Assembly: GCF_039539345.1 (NCBI RefSeq)
Contig: NZ_BAABCY010000078.1
Coordinates: 1 to 64,000 of the forward strand
Reading direction: 5' to 3'
Length of the DNA: 64,000 nucleotides
From: Snuella lapsa
GTDB lineage: Bacteria; Bacteroidota; Bacteroidia; Flavobacteriales; Flavobacteriaceae
In this document: piece after piece, positions 26,141 to 35,100 of the stretch
How positions within the stretch are numbered: position 1 is the first letter of the stretch
How the letters are laid out: each line of letters starts with the position of its first letter
Program-made: the position numbers and the translations under genes
Notes under the pieces: generated by a model
The model's database searches: none
What the model was told of the DNA's origin: nothing
The model's input: only the letters and a program-made list of their open reading frames with translations

Positions 26141-27034
26141 TTAATCGACTCCATGGACTTTCATTTTTAGGGTATAAACAGAAGTGCGAGCAGTAATGAA
26201 AAGGGTATTTCTTTTTTTGCCTCCAAAACATACATTTGAAGGGCTTTCGGGGACTTCGATAGTTTCTATTAGCTTTCCCTTTGGGTTGTATACCCATATT
26301 TTACCACTTGTTAAGTAAATATTACCTTGGTGGTCTATGGTCATACCATCGCTGCCGTGTGGAGCAAAAAGGGTTTTGTTGGTAAGGCGACCGTCGCTTT
26401 GAATGTTGTATTGCCATATTTTGCCAGCTTCAATGTCGGCGACATACAGTGTTTTTCCATCTGGTGTGCCAATAATGCCATTGGGTTTTTTGTAGTCGTC
26501 TATAACCCGGATGATGTTTCCTTCTCGATCTAAATAATAAACGCCTTGGGTATCCTGAACTTGTTTATGGTCGTTGCTCCAATATTTTCGATGGTAATAG
26601 GGATCGGTGAAATAAATGCCTTGATTAGGTGTGATCCAAAGGTCGTTAGGGGCATTTAGGTGTAAGCCGTTAAATCCTTCATGCAGTAGAGTGCGTTCCT
26701 TGTTCATGTTAAACGAAACCAATTGGTTGTTCTCATCGGCGCAGGCAATAAGTTGACCTTTTGCATTAAAGTACATACCGTTAGATCTGCCTGTTCCTTC
26801 TAAGAAAAGGGATGTTTTGTTGTTTTGGTCCCAGATATGTATGCGGTCGTTAGGTTGATCGGTAAAATATACACGGCCGTCTTTGGCTATAGCCGGTCCC
26901 TCGGTAAAAAGAAAACCTGTTGCTGCTTTTTCGACCGTAGCATTTTTTGCAATGATTTTGCTTTTTTCCTGTTTGGAAACAGAAATTATTGTTGTAGAAA
27001 CTAAGATGAGAGCGGTTAATGTATATGTTTTCAT
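26141..27034 (-). CDS. SMP-30/gluconolactonase/LRE family protein
   Basis: 297-residue exported six-bladed beta-propeller with signal peptide (TYTLTALILVSTTIISVSK). Family motifs are FTEGPAIAKDGRVYFTD (metal-binding Glu), SNGMYFNAKGQLIACADE, LNAPNDLWI, YFTDPYYHRKYW, PNGIIGTPDGKTLYVAD and SDGMTIDHQGNIY. Such enzymes are divalent-metal lactonases that open sugar or other lactones. It lies between DUF3500 (27 bp) and cyclase-family (51 bp) genes, so it probably acts in the periplasm on the same compound. Confidence 0.9.
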   Translation of the reverse strand: MKTYTLTALILVSTTIISVSKQEKSKIIAKNATVEKAATGFLFTEGPAIAKDGRVYFTDQPNDRIHIWDQNNKTSLFLEGTGRSNGMYFNAKGQLIACADENNQLVSFNMNKERTLLHEGFNGLHLNAPNDLWITPNQGIYFTDPYYHRKYWSNDHKQVQDTQGVYYLDREGNIIRVIDDYKKPNGIIGTPDGKTLYVADIEAGKIWQYNIQSDGRLTNKTLFAPHGSDGMTIDHQGNIYLTSGKIWVYNPKGKLIETIEVPESPSNVCFGGKKRNTLFITARTSVYTLKMKVHGVD

Positions 27035-27061
27035 AAAAAAGTATGAAAAAGTAAAGAGGAG

Positions 27062-28075
27062 TTAATTATGTTGGTGGAATTTATGATAGTGTTCCTTGAT
27101 TAGGTCTTTGCCAAAATCGCCATTAAAATCACGCCATACCGTGTGGATGTGGTTGGCGCTATTTTGTGTGTTGTCAAATTCAATTAAAAAGGTTTTTCCT
27201 TGTATTCTATAATAATGGGGCTTCTCGAGTGCAGTGCCTCCAGCCCAACCAAACTTAATGGCATTTGTTTCTTCTAGTTTTAGGGTATTCATTCTTTTTA
27301 TGGCCAATTCTGTAGGCATGCTTGCTATGTATTCATTAATAAGTTGTAACAATAGCAGTTGTTGTGAGTTGCTTAAATCATGCATGTTGATCCCTACAGG
27401 TTCTAATGGTGTAATTTTTGAGGTATTGGATGTGACAATGTCTGGAAGTGCTTCTTCTTTAAAAATGGCCTTTTGCAATTGTTCATCCGACATGGAGTTA
27501 ATGAGTTCTAGTCCCAGGTCTTCTTCTTTATGCAGTGTGCGCTCTCCTTTTCTTTTGCCTTTTTTGATAGTGGCAGGATTTGCTCCAAAAAATCGTGGTG
27601 TAAATGATATTTTGTTATCAAAGCAGGTAAAGTTAAGGGACAGGTGGTGGCCTTCAAAAGACCAGGCCCAAATAGTATCTTTTAAGGGGTTGCCGTAAAA
27701 GGCAGTATAATATTTTTTGGCATCACGAAAGGCATAATCGCCACTTAATTCTGCTAATACATTTTCTAGATCGATAATCTTCATGGTTTTTTTGTAACCT
27801 ATTTCGCTTAAGTAAGTCTGCAATAAAATAAGTAATAAAGTATTTTGTTCAGGAGTTAATTCACTAAGAGGAACACCTTCTCTGGGCCACATGCTGGGTG
27901 GGAAAAAATGCCAAGATGTTTTAGTAGGGGCGTTAAAGTCAAGGATGATTTTGTTTTGTTGTTCTTCGCTCAACGCATTTATAAAGTCTGCTGCGGGATT
28001 TGAATCGTTGGCTTGAAGGGCATAAAATGAAAAAGGGAGGGCAAGGACAAGGATAACAAGGTATAATCTTTGCAT
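27062..28075 (-). CDS. exported DUF3500 protein
   Basis: 337 residues with a signal peptide (LYLVILVLALPFSFYALQA). DUF3500 hallmarks are present: FPPSMWPREGVPLSELT, WSFEGHHLSLNFT, an internal duplicated helical segment (NALSEEQQNK and NSMSDEQLQK), KFGWAGG and HIHTVWRDFNGDFG near the end. The function is unknown. It is first in a leftward operon with an SMP-30 lactonase and a cyclase-family hydrolase, which suggests a small catabolic or detoxification set. Confidence 0.88.
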   Translation of the reverse strand: MQRLYLVILVLALPFSFYALQANDSNPAADFINALSEEQQNKIILDFNAPTKTSWHFFPPSMWPREGVPLSELTPEQNTLLLILLQTYLSEIGYKKTMKIIDLENVLAELSGDYAFRDAKKYYTAFYGNPLKDTIWAWSFEGHHLSLNFTCFDNKISFTPRFFGANPATIKKGKRKGERTLHKEEDLGLELINSMSDEQLQKAIFKEEALPDIVTSNTSKITPLEPVGINMHDLSNSQQLLLLQLINEYIASMPTELAIKRMNTLKLEETNAIKFGWAGGTALEKPHYYRIQGKTFLIEFDNTQNSANHIHTVWRDFNGDFGKDLIKEHYHKFHQHN

Positions 28076-28240
28076 TTTGTTGAGTTTTAAATGGCATGTT
28101 AGTTACCATTTCCAACTTAATTATTTTGTTTAAGCAAAAAAAGCGCAGTGTTTTATTTACTTTTTTTAAATCAAAAATGGTGTAAAAGTGCATTAAAGAT
28201 AGTGCTATTTTTTGTCAATGACTATAGTATAGCAAAAAGA

Positions 28241-28267
28241 AACCCCGCCAGAGAACCTGACGGGGTT
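28241..28267 (-). terminator. Rho-independent terminator of pruA
   Basis: On the minus strand the arms AACCCCG and CGGGGTT pair, with one mismatch and a further CAG/CTG pairing, and are followed by TTTCTTTTTGC. It lies 24 bp after the pruA stop and separates it from the DUF3500 operon. Confidence 0.75.
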
Positions 28268-28290
28268 AAAAAATTTATTATTCAAGACTA

Positions 28291-29919
28291 CTATTCTCCT
28301 AAGAACGGATATCTGTAATCTGTTGGTGTTACAAAGGTTTCTTTTATCATACGAGGTGACACCCAACGTAATAAGTTTTGGGCACTCCCAGCTTTATCGT
28401 TTGTTCCAGATGCTCTGGCACCACCAAAAGGTTGTTGTCCTACAACAGCTCCGGTTGGTTTGTCGTTAATGTAAAAGTTACCTGCGCAATTTTGTAAGGC
28501 TTTAGTAGCCTCGGTAATCGCATATCTGTCGGTTGCCAAAATAGCTCCTGTTAATGCATATTCACTGGTTTCGTCAACTAGCTTTAAAGTTTCGGAATAG
28601 GCATCGTCTTCATATACGTATATGGTAATTACGGGTCCAAATAACTCTGTACACATAGTTGTGTATTTTGGGTTGCTTGTTAAGATAACGGTTGGTTCAA
28701 TAAAGTACCCTTTGCTTTTGTCGTATCCGCCTCCAATAATAATTTCGGCATCGGCATCGGCTTTAGCTTGGTCTATATATTTAGCAAGTTTATCGAAAGA
28801 ACCTTCATGGATTACAGCTGTAAAGAAGTTGCTCATGTCTTCTGGAGATCCCATTTTAATGGAATTAACATCTTCGATAACATAGTTTTTTACATCTTCC
28901 CATAAGCTGGTTGGAATGTAGGCTCTGGATGCTGCGCTACATTTTTGACCTTGGAATTCGAAAGCTCCACGAACAATGGCAGTGGCCACTTGCTTTGCAT
29001 TGGCCGTTTTGTGTGCAACGATGAAATCTTTACCTCCTGTCTCACCTACGATTCTTGGGTAGGTTTTGTAGTTATGGATGTTGTTTCCAATTTGTTTCCA
29101 AAGTTCTTTAAATACAAAAGTAGATCCGGTAAAGTGTAATCCAGAGAAATCGGGACTGCTAAGAACGGTTTCAGAAATCATTACGGGATCTCCAAAAACA
29201 ACATTAATAACGCCTGCAGGAACACCTGCTTCTTTAAATACGTCCATAATCACTTTGGCAGAATATATTTGACTGTCACTAGGTTTCCAAACCACAACGT
29301 TGCCCATTAGAGCCATACATGCAGGTAAGTTACCAGCAATGGCAGTAAAGTTAAAAGGGGTTACGGCATAGGTGAATCCCTCAAGAGGTCTATACTCTAT
29401 GCGGTTCCAGGCATCGCTTGTGCTTTCAGGTTGTTCATGATAAATATCGGTCATGAACTGTACGTTAAAGCGTAGGAAGTCAACCAATTCGCAAGCTGAG
29501 TCGATTTCTGCCTGGTGGATGGTTTTTGACTGAGCGATCATGGTAGCTGCATTTATTTTTGCTCTGTATGGACCTGCAACTAGCTCGGCTGCCTTTAAAA
29601 AGATAGCGGCACGTTGCTCCCATGGTGTTTGTGCCCATGCCTTTCTGGCTTCGAGGGCTGTGCTAATAGCAGCTTCAACAAGCGATTTGTCTGCCAAATG
29701 GTAGGTACCTACAATATGTTTATGATCGTGAGGTGGAGACATGGTACGGGTGTTGCCAGTGGTTACATCTTCACCATTAATGTACATTGGGACGTCGACT
29801 GAGCTATTAAACATGGTTTTATATGCTTCAAGAACCGCTTCGCGTTCTGGAGATCCTGGTACATATCCTTTAACAGGTTCGTTAATAGCTACGGGTACAT
29901 TAAAAAATCCTTTTCCCAT
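28291..29919 (-). CDS. pruA: L-glutamate gamma-semialdehyde (P5C) dehydrogenase
   Basis: 542-residue NAD-dependent aldehyde dehydrogenase that oxidises glutamate semialdehyde, in equilibrium with pyrroline-5-carboxylate, to glutamate in proline and arginine catabolism. Motifs: TPFNFTAIAGNLPA, WKPSD, FTGSTFVF, catalytic Glu E293 in VGETGGKDF, nucleophile C327 in FQGQKCSAASR, and C-terminal QPFGGARASGTNDKAG. Length and sequence match the monofunctional form; no proline dehydrogenase domain is attached. It is monocistronic, with its own promoter-like boxes and terminator. Confidence 0.95.
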   Translation of the reverse strand: MGKGFFNVPVAINEPVKGYVPGSPEREAVLEAYKTMFNSSVDVPMYINGEDVTTGNTRTMSPPHDHKHIVGTYHLADKSLVEAAISTALEARKAWAQTPWEQRAAIFLKAAELVAGPYRAKINAATMIAQSKTIHQAEIDSACELVDFLRFNVQFMTDIYHEQPESTSDAWNRIEYRPLEGFTYAVTPFNFTAIAGNLPACMALMGNVVVWKPSDSQIYSAKVIMDVFKEAGVPAGVINVVFGDPVMISETVLSSPDFSGLHFTGSTFVFKELWKQIGNNIHNYKTYPRIVGETGGKDFIVAHKTANAKQVATAIVRGAFEFQGQKCSAASRAYIPTSLWEDVKNYVIEDVNSIKMGSPEDMSNFFTAVIHEGSFDKLAKYIDQAKADADAEIIIGGGYDKSKGYFIEPTVILTSNPKYTTMCTELFGPVITIYVYEDDAYSETLKLVDETSEYALTGAILATDRYAITEATKALQNCAGNFYINDKPTGAVVGQQPFGGARASGTNDKAGSAQNLLRWVSPRMIKETFVTPTDYRYPFLGE

Positions 29920-29957
29920 TATTTTATGTTTTTATAGAGTTATTAGTAAATAGGCTG

Positions 29958-29973
29958 CAAATTTACAAATTTA
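29958..29973 (-). promoter_or_regulatory. tandem -7-like boxes upstream of pruA
   Basis: On the minus strand TAAATTTG occurs twice back to back (29966-29973 and 29958-29965), each matching TAnnTTTG, about 40 bp upstream of the pruA start. No clear -33 element. Confidence 0.45.
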
Positions 29974-30066
29974 ATGAGGATCGAACCTGTAATGTTTTCT
30001 TAAAAAATAGGGGAGGATTTAGTCAAAATAGTATGATGTTTCTTTATTTTTTGTAAGTTGGCAGTC

Positions 30067-30074
30067 TATTTTTG
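30067..30074 (+). promoter_or_regulatory. -7-like box upstream of the TANGO2-like gene
   Basis: TATTTTTG fits TAnnTTTG and ends 13 bp before the ATG at 30088, giving a very short leader if used. Confidence 0.35.
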
Positions 30075-30087
30075 GACTATAAAATAT

Positions 30088-30813
30088 ATGTGTACAGTAA
30101 CAATAATACCCAAAGGCAGCCATGATTTTGTGTTAACATCTAACCGTGATGAGGCACCGGATAGAATATCACTAGCACCAGAGATTTATAATATTGGCAA
30201 TGCAAAGGCATTGTACCCAAAGGATGTTGTGTCTAATGGTACCTGGATCGGTTTGAGTGAAAGAAACCGCCTCGTATGTGTACTTAATGGAGGGTTTGAA
30301 TATCATGAACGAAAAGCAAGTTATAGATTAAGTCGTGGTATCGTTGCTAAGGACATAATGGTTGCTGGGGACTTAAAGATGGCTGTTGATACTTATGATT
30401 TAAATGGAGTTGAGCCTTTTACCATGGTTATAGTGGATTGGGATACTGTCTTGAAATTCTATGAATTGGTTTGGGACGGCGAAATAAAGCACTTTAAGGA
30501 TTTGCCTTTAGAGCCAGCAATTTGGTCTTCTTCTACATTGTATACAGCATTTATGAAAGCAGAGCGCTTGCATTGGTTTGAAACTTTCAAACAAAACAAT
30601 AGCATGGATGCCTCCTCGCTTATGGAATTTCATAAAACAGCTGGGCAGGGTAATTTAGATTATGGTGTTGTAATGGATAGGGGGATTGTAAAAACTACGA
30701 GTATTACGCAAGTAGTAAAGCAAAAGGGGCGTGTTGAAATGCTTTATGAAGGTCTGGAAAATAATCTGGTGGTTACTAAAGAACTCAATCTTTCTGAAGT
30801 TGTTAATGACTAG
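30088..30813 (+). CDS. NRDE/TANGO2 family protein
   Basis: 241 residues. It starts MCTVTIIPKGSHDFVLTSNRDE, which shows the invariant Met-Cys start and the NRDE motif that name the family. Eukaryotic TANGO2 is linked to lipid and haem handling; the bacterial role is not settled. The N-terminal Cys2 resembles an Ntn-hydrolase nucleophile. The Met-Cys start fixes translation at 30088 rather than the earlier in-frame codon at 30058. There is no signal peptide. Its 3' end overlaps the next gene by 8 bp. Confidence 0.85.
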   Translation: MCTVTIIPKGSHDFVLTSNRDEAPDRISLAPEIYNIGNAKALYPKDVVSNGTWIGLSERNRLVCVLNGGFEYHERKASYRLSRGIVAKDIMVAGDLKMAVDTYDLNGVEPFTMVIVDWDTVLKFYELVWDGEIKHFKDLPLEPAIWSSSTLYTAFMKAERLHWFETFKQNNSMDASSLMEFHKTAGQGNLDYGVVMDRGIVKTTSITQVVKQKGRVEMLYEGLENNLVVTKELNLSEVVND

Positions 30814-31810
30814 TACTGGAATTATTTTAACGCTGGCATATCCGGAAACCATTGTGATGGTTTCGGAAGAATGGTTTTCTCCGTACTTGCGTTTTTTTGG
30901 TATTGGTAAAAAAGATTATGTGCGTGCAGGCCATGCTGCATTGGTCTTAATAGATAAATCTACGGGTGTTTTAGAGTATCACGATTTTGGGCGTTATATA
31001 ACACCAGAACCTCATGGGCGTGTGAGGGGGCGTGATACGGATAATGAGCTGCACTTTCCCTTAGTGGCCAATATTAAGGACGATACAATTACTAATTTAG
31101 GGGATATTTTGGAATTTTTGGGCACGCATCCTAAGTTTACCCATGGCGAAGGAAAATTGGTCGCTTCGGTTTGTGATGCTGTAGATTATAAAAAAGCAAG
31201 AGCGCATATAAATAGGATGCAGGACAAACATTTTATAAGGTATGCGGCTTTTATTAAAGAAGCTTGTAATTGTGCGCGTTTTGTGACAGATACCTTGATT
31301 GCATCGGTTAGGGATAAAGCTATTAAGAAGAAATTGCAAAACTCTAAGTTATTTACGCCAAGCACTGTAGGTAATGTGTTGCTTGCTAATACAGGAGAGC
31401 AGGTCTTTGCGGTTTCTGAGAGTGGTGCGATTTCAGAGTTTACGGGCTCTCAAAAAAGTGAAAACCTGCGTTGTTTTTTAGACAGGCTGAAGGATCATAA
31501 GCCGAGTTTTGAAGGGACATTGTTCCCGCGTTTGGTGGAGGGGTTGCACGAAAAGGCGCAGTGGCTTTCTGGGATAGCTGCTGGCGCCTGGTTTGAGTTG
31601 TATCCAACCCATCAAGATGCGGTATATTATTTTAAGCGTATTTCGCCGTATGGTAATATAGATGTGTATGATAAGTATGTTGTAAATGATACACGTTTTG
31701 ATTACTACCAAGCATTTGAGTTTGTACATTATTCAAACTGTAAGTTCTTTCATGTGAAACAACAGGAGACTGTTTATAAGTTTTATAGAAAAACAGACGA
31801 TCTAGTTTAA
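30806..31810 (+). CDS. uncharacterised protein, possible permuted papain fold
   Basis: 334 residues with no signal peptide. I do not recognise the family with certainty; it may match a flavobacterial DUF. A His-containing strand YVRAGHAALVLIDKSTG (H43) with EYHDFGRY is followed later by a Cys-containing helix start EACNCARFVTDTL (C154, C156). This H-then-C order is that of permuted NlpC/P60-like thiol hydrolases (LRAT, YiiX, DUF4105 types). ATG 30806 overlaps the TANGO2-like stop, so the two are translationally coupled. The open frame also extends back to 30731, inside the upstream gene. It converges with apaG with a 9-bp overlap. Confidence 0.6.
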   Translation: MTSTGIILTLAYPETIVMVSEEWFSPYLRFFGIGKKDYVRAGHAALVLIDKSTGVLEYHDFGRYITPEPHGRVRGRDTDNELHFPLVANIKDDTITNLGDILEFLGTHPKFTHGEGKLVASVCDAVDYKKARAHINRMQDKHFIRYAAFIKEACNCARFVTDTLIASVRDKAIKKKLQNSKLFTPSTVGNVLLANTGEQVFAVSESGAISEFTGSQKSENLRCFLDRLKDHKPSFEGTLFPRLVEGLHEKAQWLSGIAAGAWFELYPTHQDAVYYFKRISPYGNIDVYDKYVVNDTRFDYYQAFEFVHYSNCKFFHVKQQETVYKFYRKTDDLV

Positions 31811-32188
31811 TGCAAATGGAGCACTAAGTTTAAATGTTGGTATGGTTACCTTAAATCTTTGGGTGGTGGTGAAGTTTACCATGTTGTAATGACCGTGCAT
31901 GGCTCCAAATGGAGAGGTTAGTAGGCATCCCGAAGTATAGGTGTGTGATTCTCCAGGTTTAATAACCGGTTTCTTACCTACAACGCCCTCGCCGGAAACA
32001 ATTTCTTTATTGTTTAAGGCATCTAATATATGCCATTTCCGGGTGTTGAGTTGTACGGAATCTTTACTTTGGTTTTCAATGGTAATTTTATAGCCAAAAG
32101 CGTAATGCATTTTATAATCTTTATAAAATGAGCCTTCAAAATTGGTTTCTACCGAAATTTTTATGCCTTTTGTTACTTGTTGAACCAT
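31802..32188 (-). CDS. apaG: ApaG domain protein
   Basis: 128-residue ApaG: a single fibronectin-III-like beta-sandwich with VETNFEGSFYKDYKMHYAFGYKI split over two strands, SKDSVQLNTRKWHILDA, VGKKPVIKPGESHTYTSGC and SPFGAMHGHYNM. All are diagnostic for the family linked to diadenosine tetraphosphate and Mg/Co homeostasis. The precise function is unresolved. The 3' end overlaps the convergent gene by 9 bp, with no room for a terminator. Confidence 0.93.
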   Translation of the reverse strand: MVQQVTKGIKISVETNFEGSFYKDYKMHYAFGYKITIENQSKDSVQLNTRKWHILDALNNKEIVSGEGVVGKKPVIKPGESHTYTSGCLLTSPFGAMHGHYNMVNFTTTQRFKVTIPTFKLSAPFALN

Positions 32189-32331
32189 GTTAACTATTGA
32201 AAAATCAATGTTTTTGCGCTACAAAAATAATAAATAAAGCATTGCTAACTGTAAAATTTACTATGTACGAACGAAAAAAGTAGTCGAATTGTCTTTTTTA
32301 AGGTTTTCTTAATTAAAGTACATAGTAGTTG

Positions 32332-33582
32332 TTAATTGGAAATGTTTACAGAACTACCAGATCCCAAACCAATGATTTTATCGTAGCGCGCACCAAGGTC
32401 GCGGTAGTAAACAATAACTTTGTAATCGTTTTCTGTTTGGTAAAAGTCGCCGCTTATGGCACCTTCGTCAATGGAACCATTTTCATTAACTACAATATAT
32501 TTGTAATTGTAAAATCCTTGCTTTAAAAGCATTTGGTTTACTAGTATATCGTTATCTGGATCGTAATGGAGCTTTGTGCTTTCGTCTATGGCATAGTTGT
32601 TAAAATTGCCATAAACATGTACGGATTTGTTTAGGAACGATTCGTTTGCTTCCAATGCAAAGTGCATCCACACATAGTCGGCTTCAATATCTGGGTTGTC
32701 GGTTCCAATACTGGTGATGAGGTAATTGCCGTTAATGTCTGGATTATAGGTGTAAGGTTTATGAGCTCTAGGCGTGTTTATAAACAGGTAGTTGTGATAA
32801 ATGTCTTTTAAGTCTATAGACTGTATTCCGGTATTGGCAGCTCTTACGTCTTTGTTTTCGAAAAACAAATATTCGTTGCCACCCCAAAAACTGGATTCTG
32901 TATCGTACTTGTAAATTAGTTTGTTTCCAATGGTGTATTGGGGCTTCAGGCTAGAGATAGCTGTGTTTAAGTTGTTGTTTTGGATCACTAAAGTTTTTAC
33001 TGTTTGTTTGGGGTTGTTAAAGTGCATCGTATTGGATGCAATGGTGATATCTACCCGTTGTTTTTGTTCAATGAACTGAATGTCGCGTGTGCGTTTGATA
33101 CTAACACCTACCAAAGCCTTGTCTTCGTAAATCATAAACTTTCTTGAGAACATAAGCTCATCATCATTGTTAAAAATGGAAAGCATGTAATTGCCCGAAA
33201 CTTTTAAACGTTTGGTTTGGGCATTGGGAATGGTAAGTTGGTAGTGCGAGTACACTTGGTACGTGTTAAAGGAGTTTTCGTAATTCCTGATACGTTGATT
33301 GTCGAAACCATCCATAAATTCGGGTTTGGCCAAAGCAGAGGGGGTCCAGTCGAAATCGTAATGCTCAATTTTGTAATAATAATCACTTTCGTCGCCGTTT
33401 AGAGCATCGAATTCCAAAACCAGATAATCGCCAAGTTTTAATAAGGGTAATTGACTTTCTGGTGTGTCTCCTCTAAAATTAATGGTTTTTATATAAGCAG
33501 GAGGGTTGACCTCTTTTACTTGGCAAAAAAACAATATTGGAACAAAGAAAAAGGTTAAAAAAATAGAGGACTTAAATATCAT
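32332..33582 (-). CDS. type IX secretion 'plug' domain protein (DUF5103)
   Basis: 416-residue exported protein with signal peptide (FLTFFFVPILFFCQ) and the DUF5103 start VNPPAYIKTINFRGDTPESQ, then YYYKIEHYDFDWTPSAL and, at the C-terminus, an Ig-like EFT domain (VHVYGNFNNY, GFYNYKYIVV). A protein of this family plugs the SprA translocon pore of the flavobacterial type IX secretion system. It is expected in the periplasm or outer membrane. No other T9SS gene is in the window, in keeping with scattered T9SS genes in this phylum. Confidence 0.88.
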   Translation of the reverse strand: MIFKSSIFLTFFFVPILFFCQVKEVNPPAYIKTINFRGDTPESQLPLLKLGDYLVLEFDALNGDESDYYYKIEHYDFDWTPSALAKPEFMDGFDNQRIRNYENSFNTYQVYSHYQLTIPNAQTKRLKVSGNYMLSIFNNDDELMFSRKFMIYEDKALVGVSIKRTRDIQFIEQKQRVDITIASNTMHFNNPKQTVKTLVIQNNNLNTAISSLKPQYTIGNKLIYKYDTESSFWGGNEYLFFENKDVRAANTGIQSIDLKDIYHNYLFINTPRAHKPYTYNPDINGNYLITSIGTDNPDIEADYVWMHFALEANESFLNKSVHVYGNFNNYAIDESTKLHYDPDNDILVNQMLLKQGFYNYKYIVVNENGSIDEGAISGDFYQTENDYKVIVYYRDLGARYDKIIGLGSGSSVNISN

Positions 33583-33613
33583 GATTTGTTACGGGTATTT
33601 TTGTAAATATAAG

Positions 33614-33621
33614 CAAAATTA
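33614..33621 (-). promoter_or_regulatory. -7-like box upstream of the plug-protein gene
   Basis: On the minus strand TAATTTTG matches TAnnTTTG and lies 32 bp upstream of the start at 33582. No clear -33 element. Confidence 0.35.
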
Positions 33622-33688
33622 ATACCTAACGTAAAAGTTCTTGTTAAGTACATAAAATTATACATAATTTATTATGAAAACTGCATTA

Positions 33689-33704
33689 TAAATTTGTACT
33701 TTTG
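33689..33704 (+). promoter_or_regulatory. promoter boxes of the nqr operon
   Basis: Two overlapping matches to TAnnTTTG: TAAATTTG (33689-33696) and TACTTTTG (33697-33704). For the second, TATG at 33672-33675 is a one-mismatch -33 at 21-bp spacing. The leader to the nqrA ATG at 33742 would be about 30 nt. Confidence 0.5.
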
Positions 33705-33741
33705 CAGCGATTTTTAGACAACTAATTTCAATAAAAAAAAT

Positions 33742-35100
33742 ATGTCAAACGACATTCGCATTAAAAAAGGTCTAGACATTAAACTTAAAGGTGAAGCTGA
33801 ACAATCCTTGGAAAAGGCCACAGTAAGTAACTTTTATACTTTAAGACCTGAAGATTTCCACGGCGTTATACCTAAATTAATTTCTAAAGTTGGAACTAAA
33901 GTGAAAGCAGGTGAGCCTGTGTTTTATGATAAATCCAATGAAGCTGTAAAGTTTGTGTCTCCGGTTTCTGGAGAGATTTTAGAAATCACTCGTGGTGAAA
34001 AAAGAAAGATATTAGCCATTAAAATTCAGGCTGATAAAGAACAAACGTACCAAGATAATGGTGTGTTTAATGTGGATAGTGAAACACCAGAGGCTACTAA
34101 AAACCATTTGTTAGCTTCGGGATGTTGGCCATTTATTAAACAGCGCCCGTATGATGTTATTGCAAATCCAGACAAGTCGCCAAAAGCTATTTTTATCTCT
34201 GGATACGCTAGTGCTCCTTTGGCAGCCGATTACGATTTTACTTTAAAAGGTAAGGAAGCTGAGTTGCAGGCAGCTGTTACAGCTTTAGGAAAACTTACCG
34301 AAGGCAAGGTACATGTTTCAATAGGCAAAGCCAGTACAGATTCGCCATTGGCAGGTTTGACGGGAGTTACTCTTCATAAAGTTTCAGGGCCTCATCCTTC
34401 GGGGAATGTAGGGACACAGATTAATAAAATTGATCCTGTAAACAAAGGTGAAGTTGTATGGACGGTTAGTCCTCAGGATTTAGTAATAATAGGTGAACTT
34501 TTGTTAACAGGGAAGTTTAATGCTGAGCGTATAGTCGCTTTGGTTGGATCTTTAGTTGAAAAGCCTAGATATTTTGTGACAAAGCTTGGAAGTGAAGTCG
34601 CTACTATGATTTACGACAAAGGTTTGGCTGAAGGTGCCCATGCCAGAATTATCTCTGGAAATGTATTGAGTGGAAAACGCGTTCGTCCTGATGGGTATTT
34701 AGATTATTACAGCAATGTTATTTCTATACTGCCAGAAGGAGACGATTACGAGCTTTTTGGTTGGAACAAACCTGTATTCAATAAGATATCTACGTCAAGA
34801 GCCTTAACTTTTTCTTGGTTAAACCCAAATAAAGAGTACGATTTAAATACCAATACAAATGGAGAACATCGTGCTTTTGTTACAACAGGAACCTATGAAG
34901 AAGTATTTCCTCTAGATATTTATCCTATGCAAATATTAAAAGCGTGTATGTATAAGGATTTAGATGAAATGGAAGCTTTGGGAATGTATGAAGTTGCTCC
35001 TGAGGATTTCGCTTTAACAGAATTTGTTTGTGTGTCTAAACAACCGCATCAAAAAATTATTAGAGAAGGTCTTGACTTAATGCTTAAAGAGATAGGATAA
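33742..35100 (+). CDS. nqrA: Na+-translocating NADH:quinone reductase subunit A
   Basis: 452-residue peripheral subunit of Na+-NQR, the complex that oxidises NADH, reduces quinone and pumps Na+ out. Family stretches: IKKGLDIKLKGEAEQ, EDFHGVIPKLISKVGTKVKA, ASGCWPFIKQRPYD, PHPSGNVGTQINKIDPV, RVRPDGYLDYYSN and the C-terminal CVSKQPHQKIIREGLDLM. It has no membrane segment, as expected. First gene of nqrABCDEF; its stop overlaps the nqrB start by one base. Confidence 0.97.
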   Translation: MSNDIRIKKGLDIKLKGEAEQSLEKATVSNFYTLRPEDFHGVIPKLISKVGTKVKAGEPVFYDKSNEAVKFVSPVSGEILEITRGEKRKILAIKIQADKEQTYQDNGVFNVDSETPEATKNHLLASGCWPFIKQRPYDVIANPDKSPKAIFISGYASAPLAADYDFTLKGKEAELQAAVTALGKLTEGKVHVSIGKASTDSPLAGLTGVTLHKVSGPHPSGNVGTQINKIDPVNKGEVVWTVSPQDLVIIGELLLTGKFNAERIVALVGSLVEKPRYFVTKLGSEVATMIYDKGLAEGAHARIISGNVLSGKRVRPDGYLDYYSNVISILPEGDDYELFGWNKPVFNKISTSRALTFSWLNPNKEYDLNTNTNGEHRAFVTTGTYEEVFPLDIYPMQILKACMYKDLDEMEALGMYEVAPEDFALTEFVCVSKQPHQKIIREGLDLMLKEIG

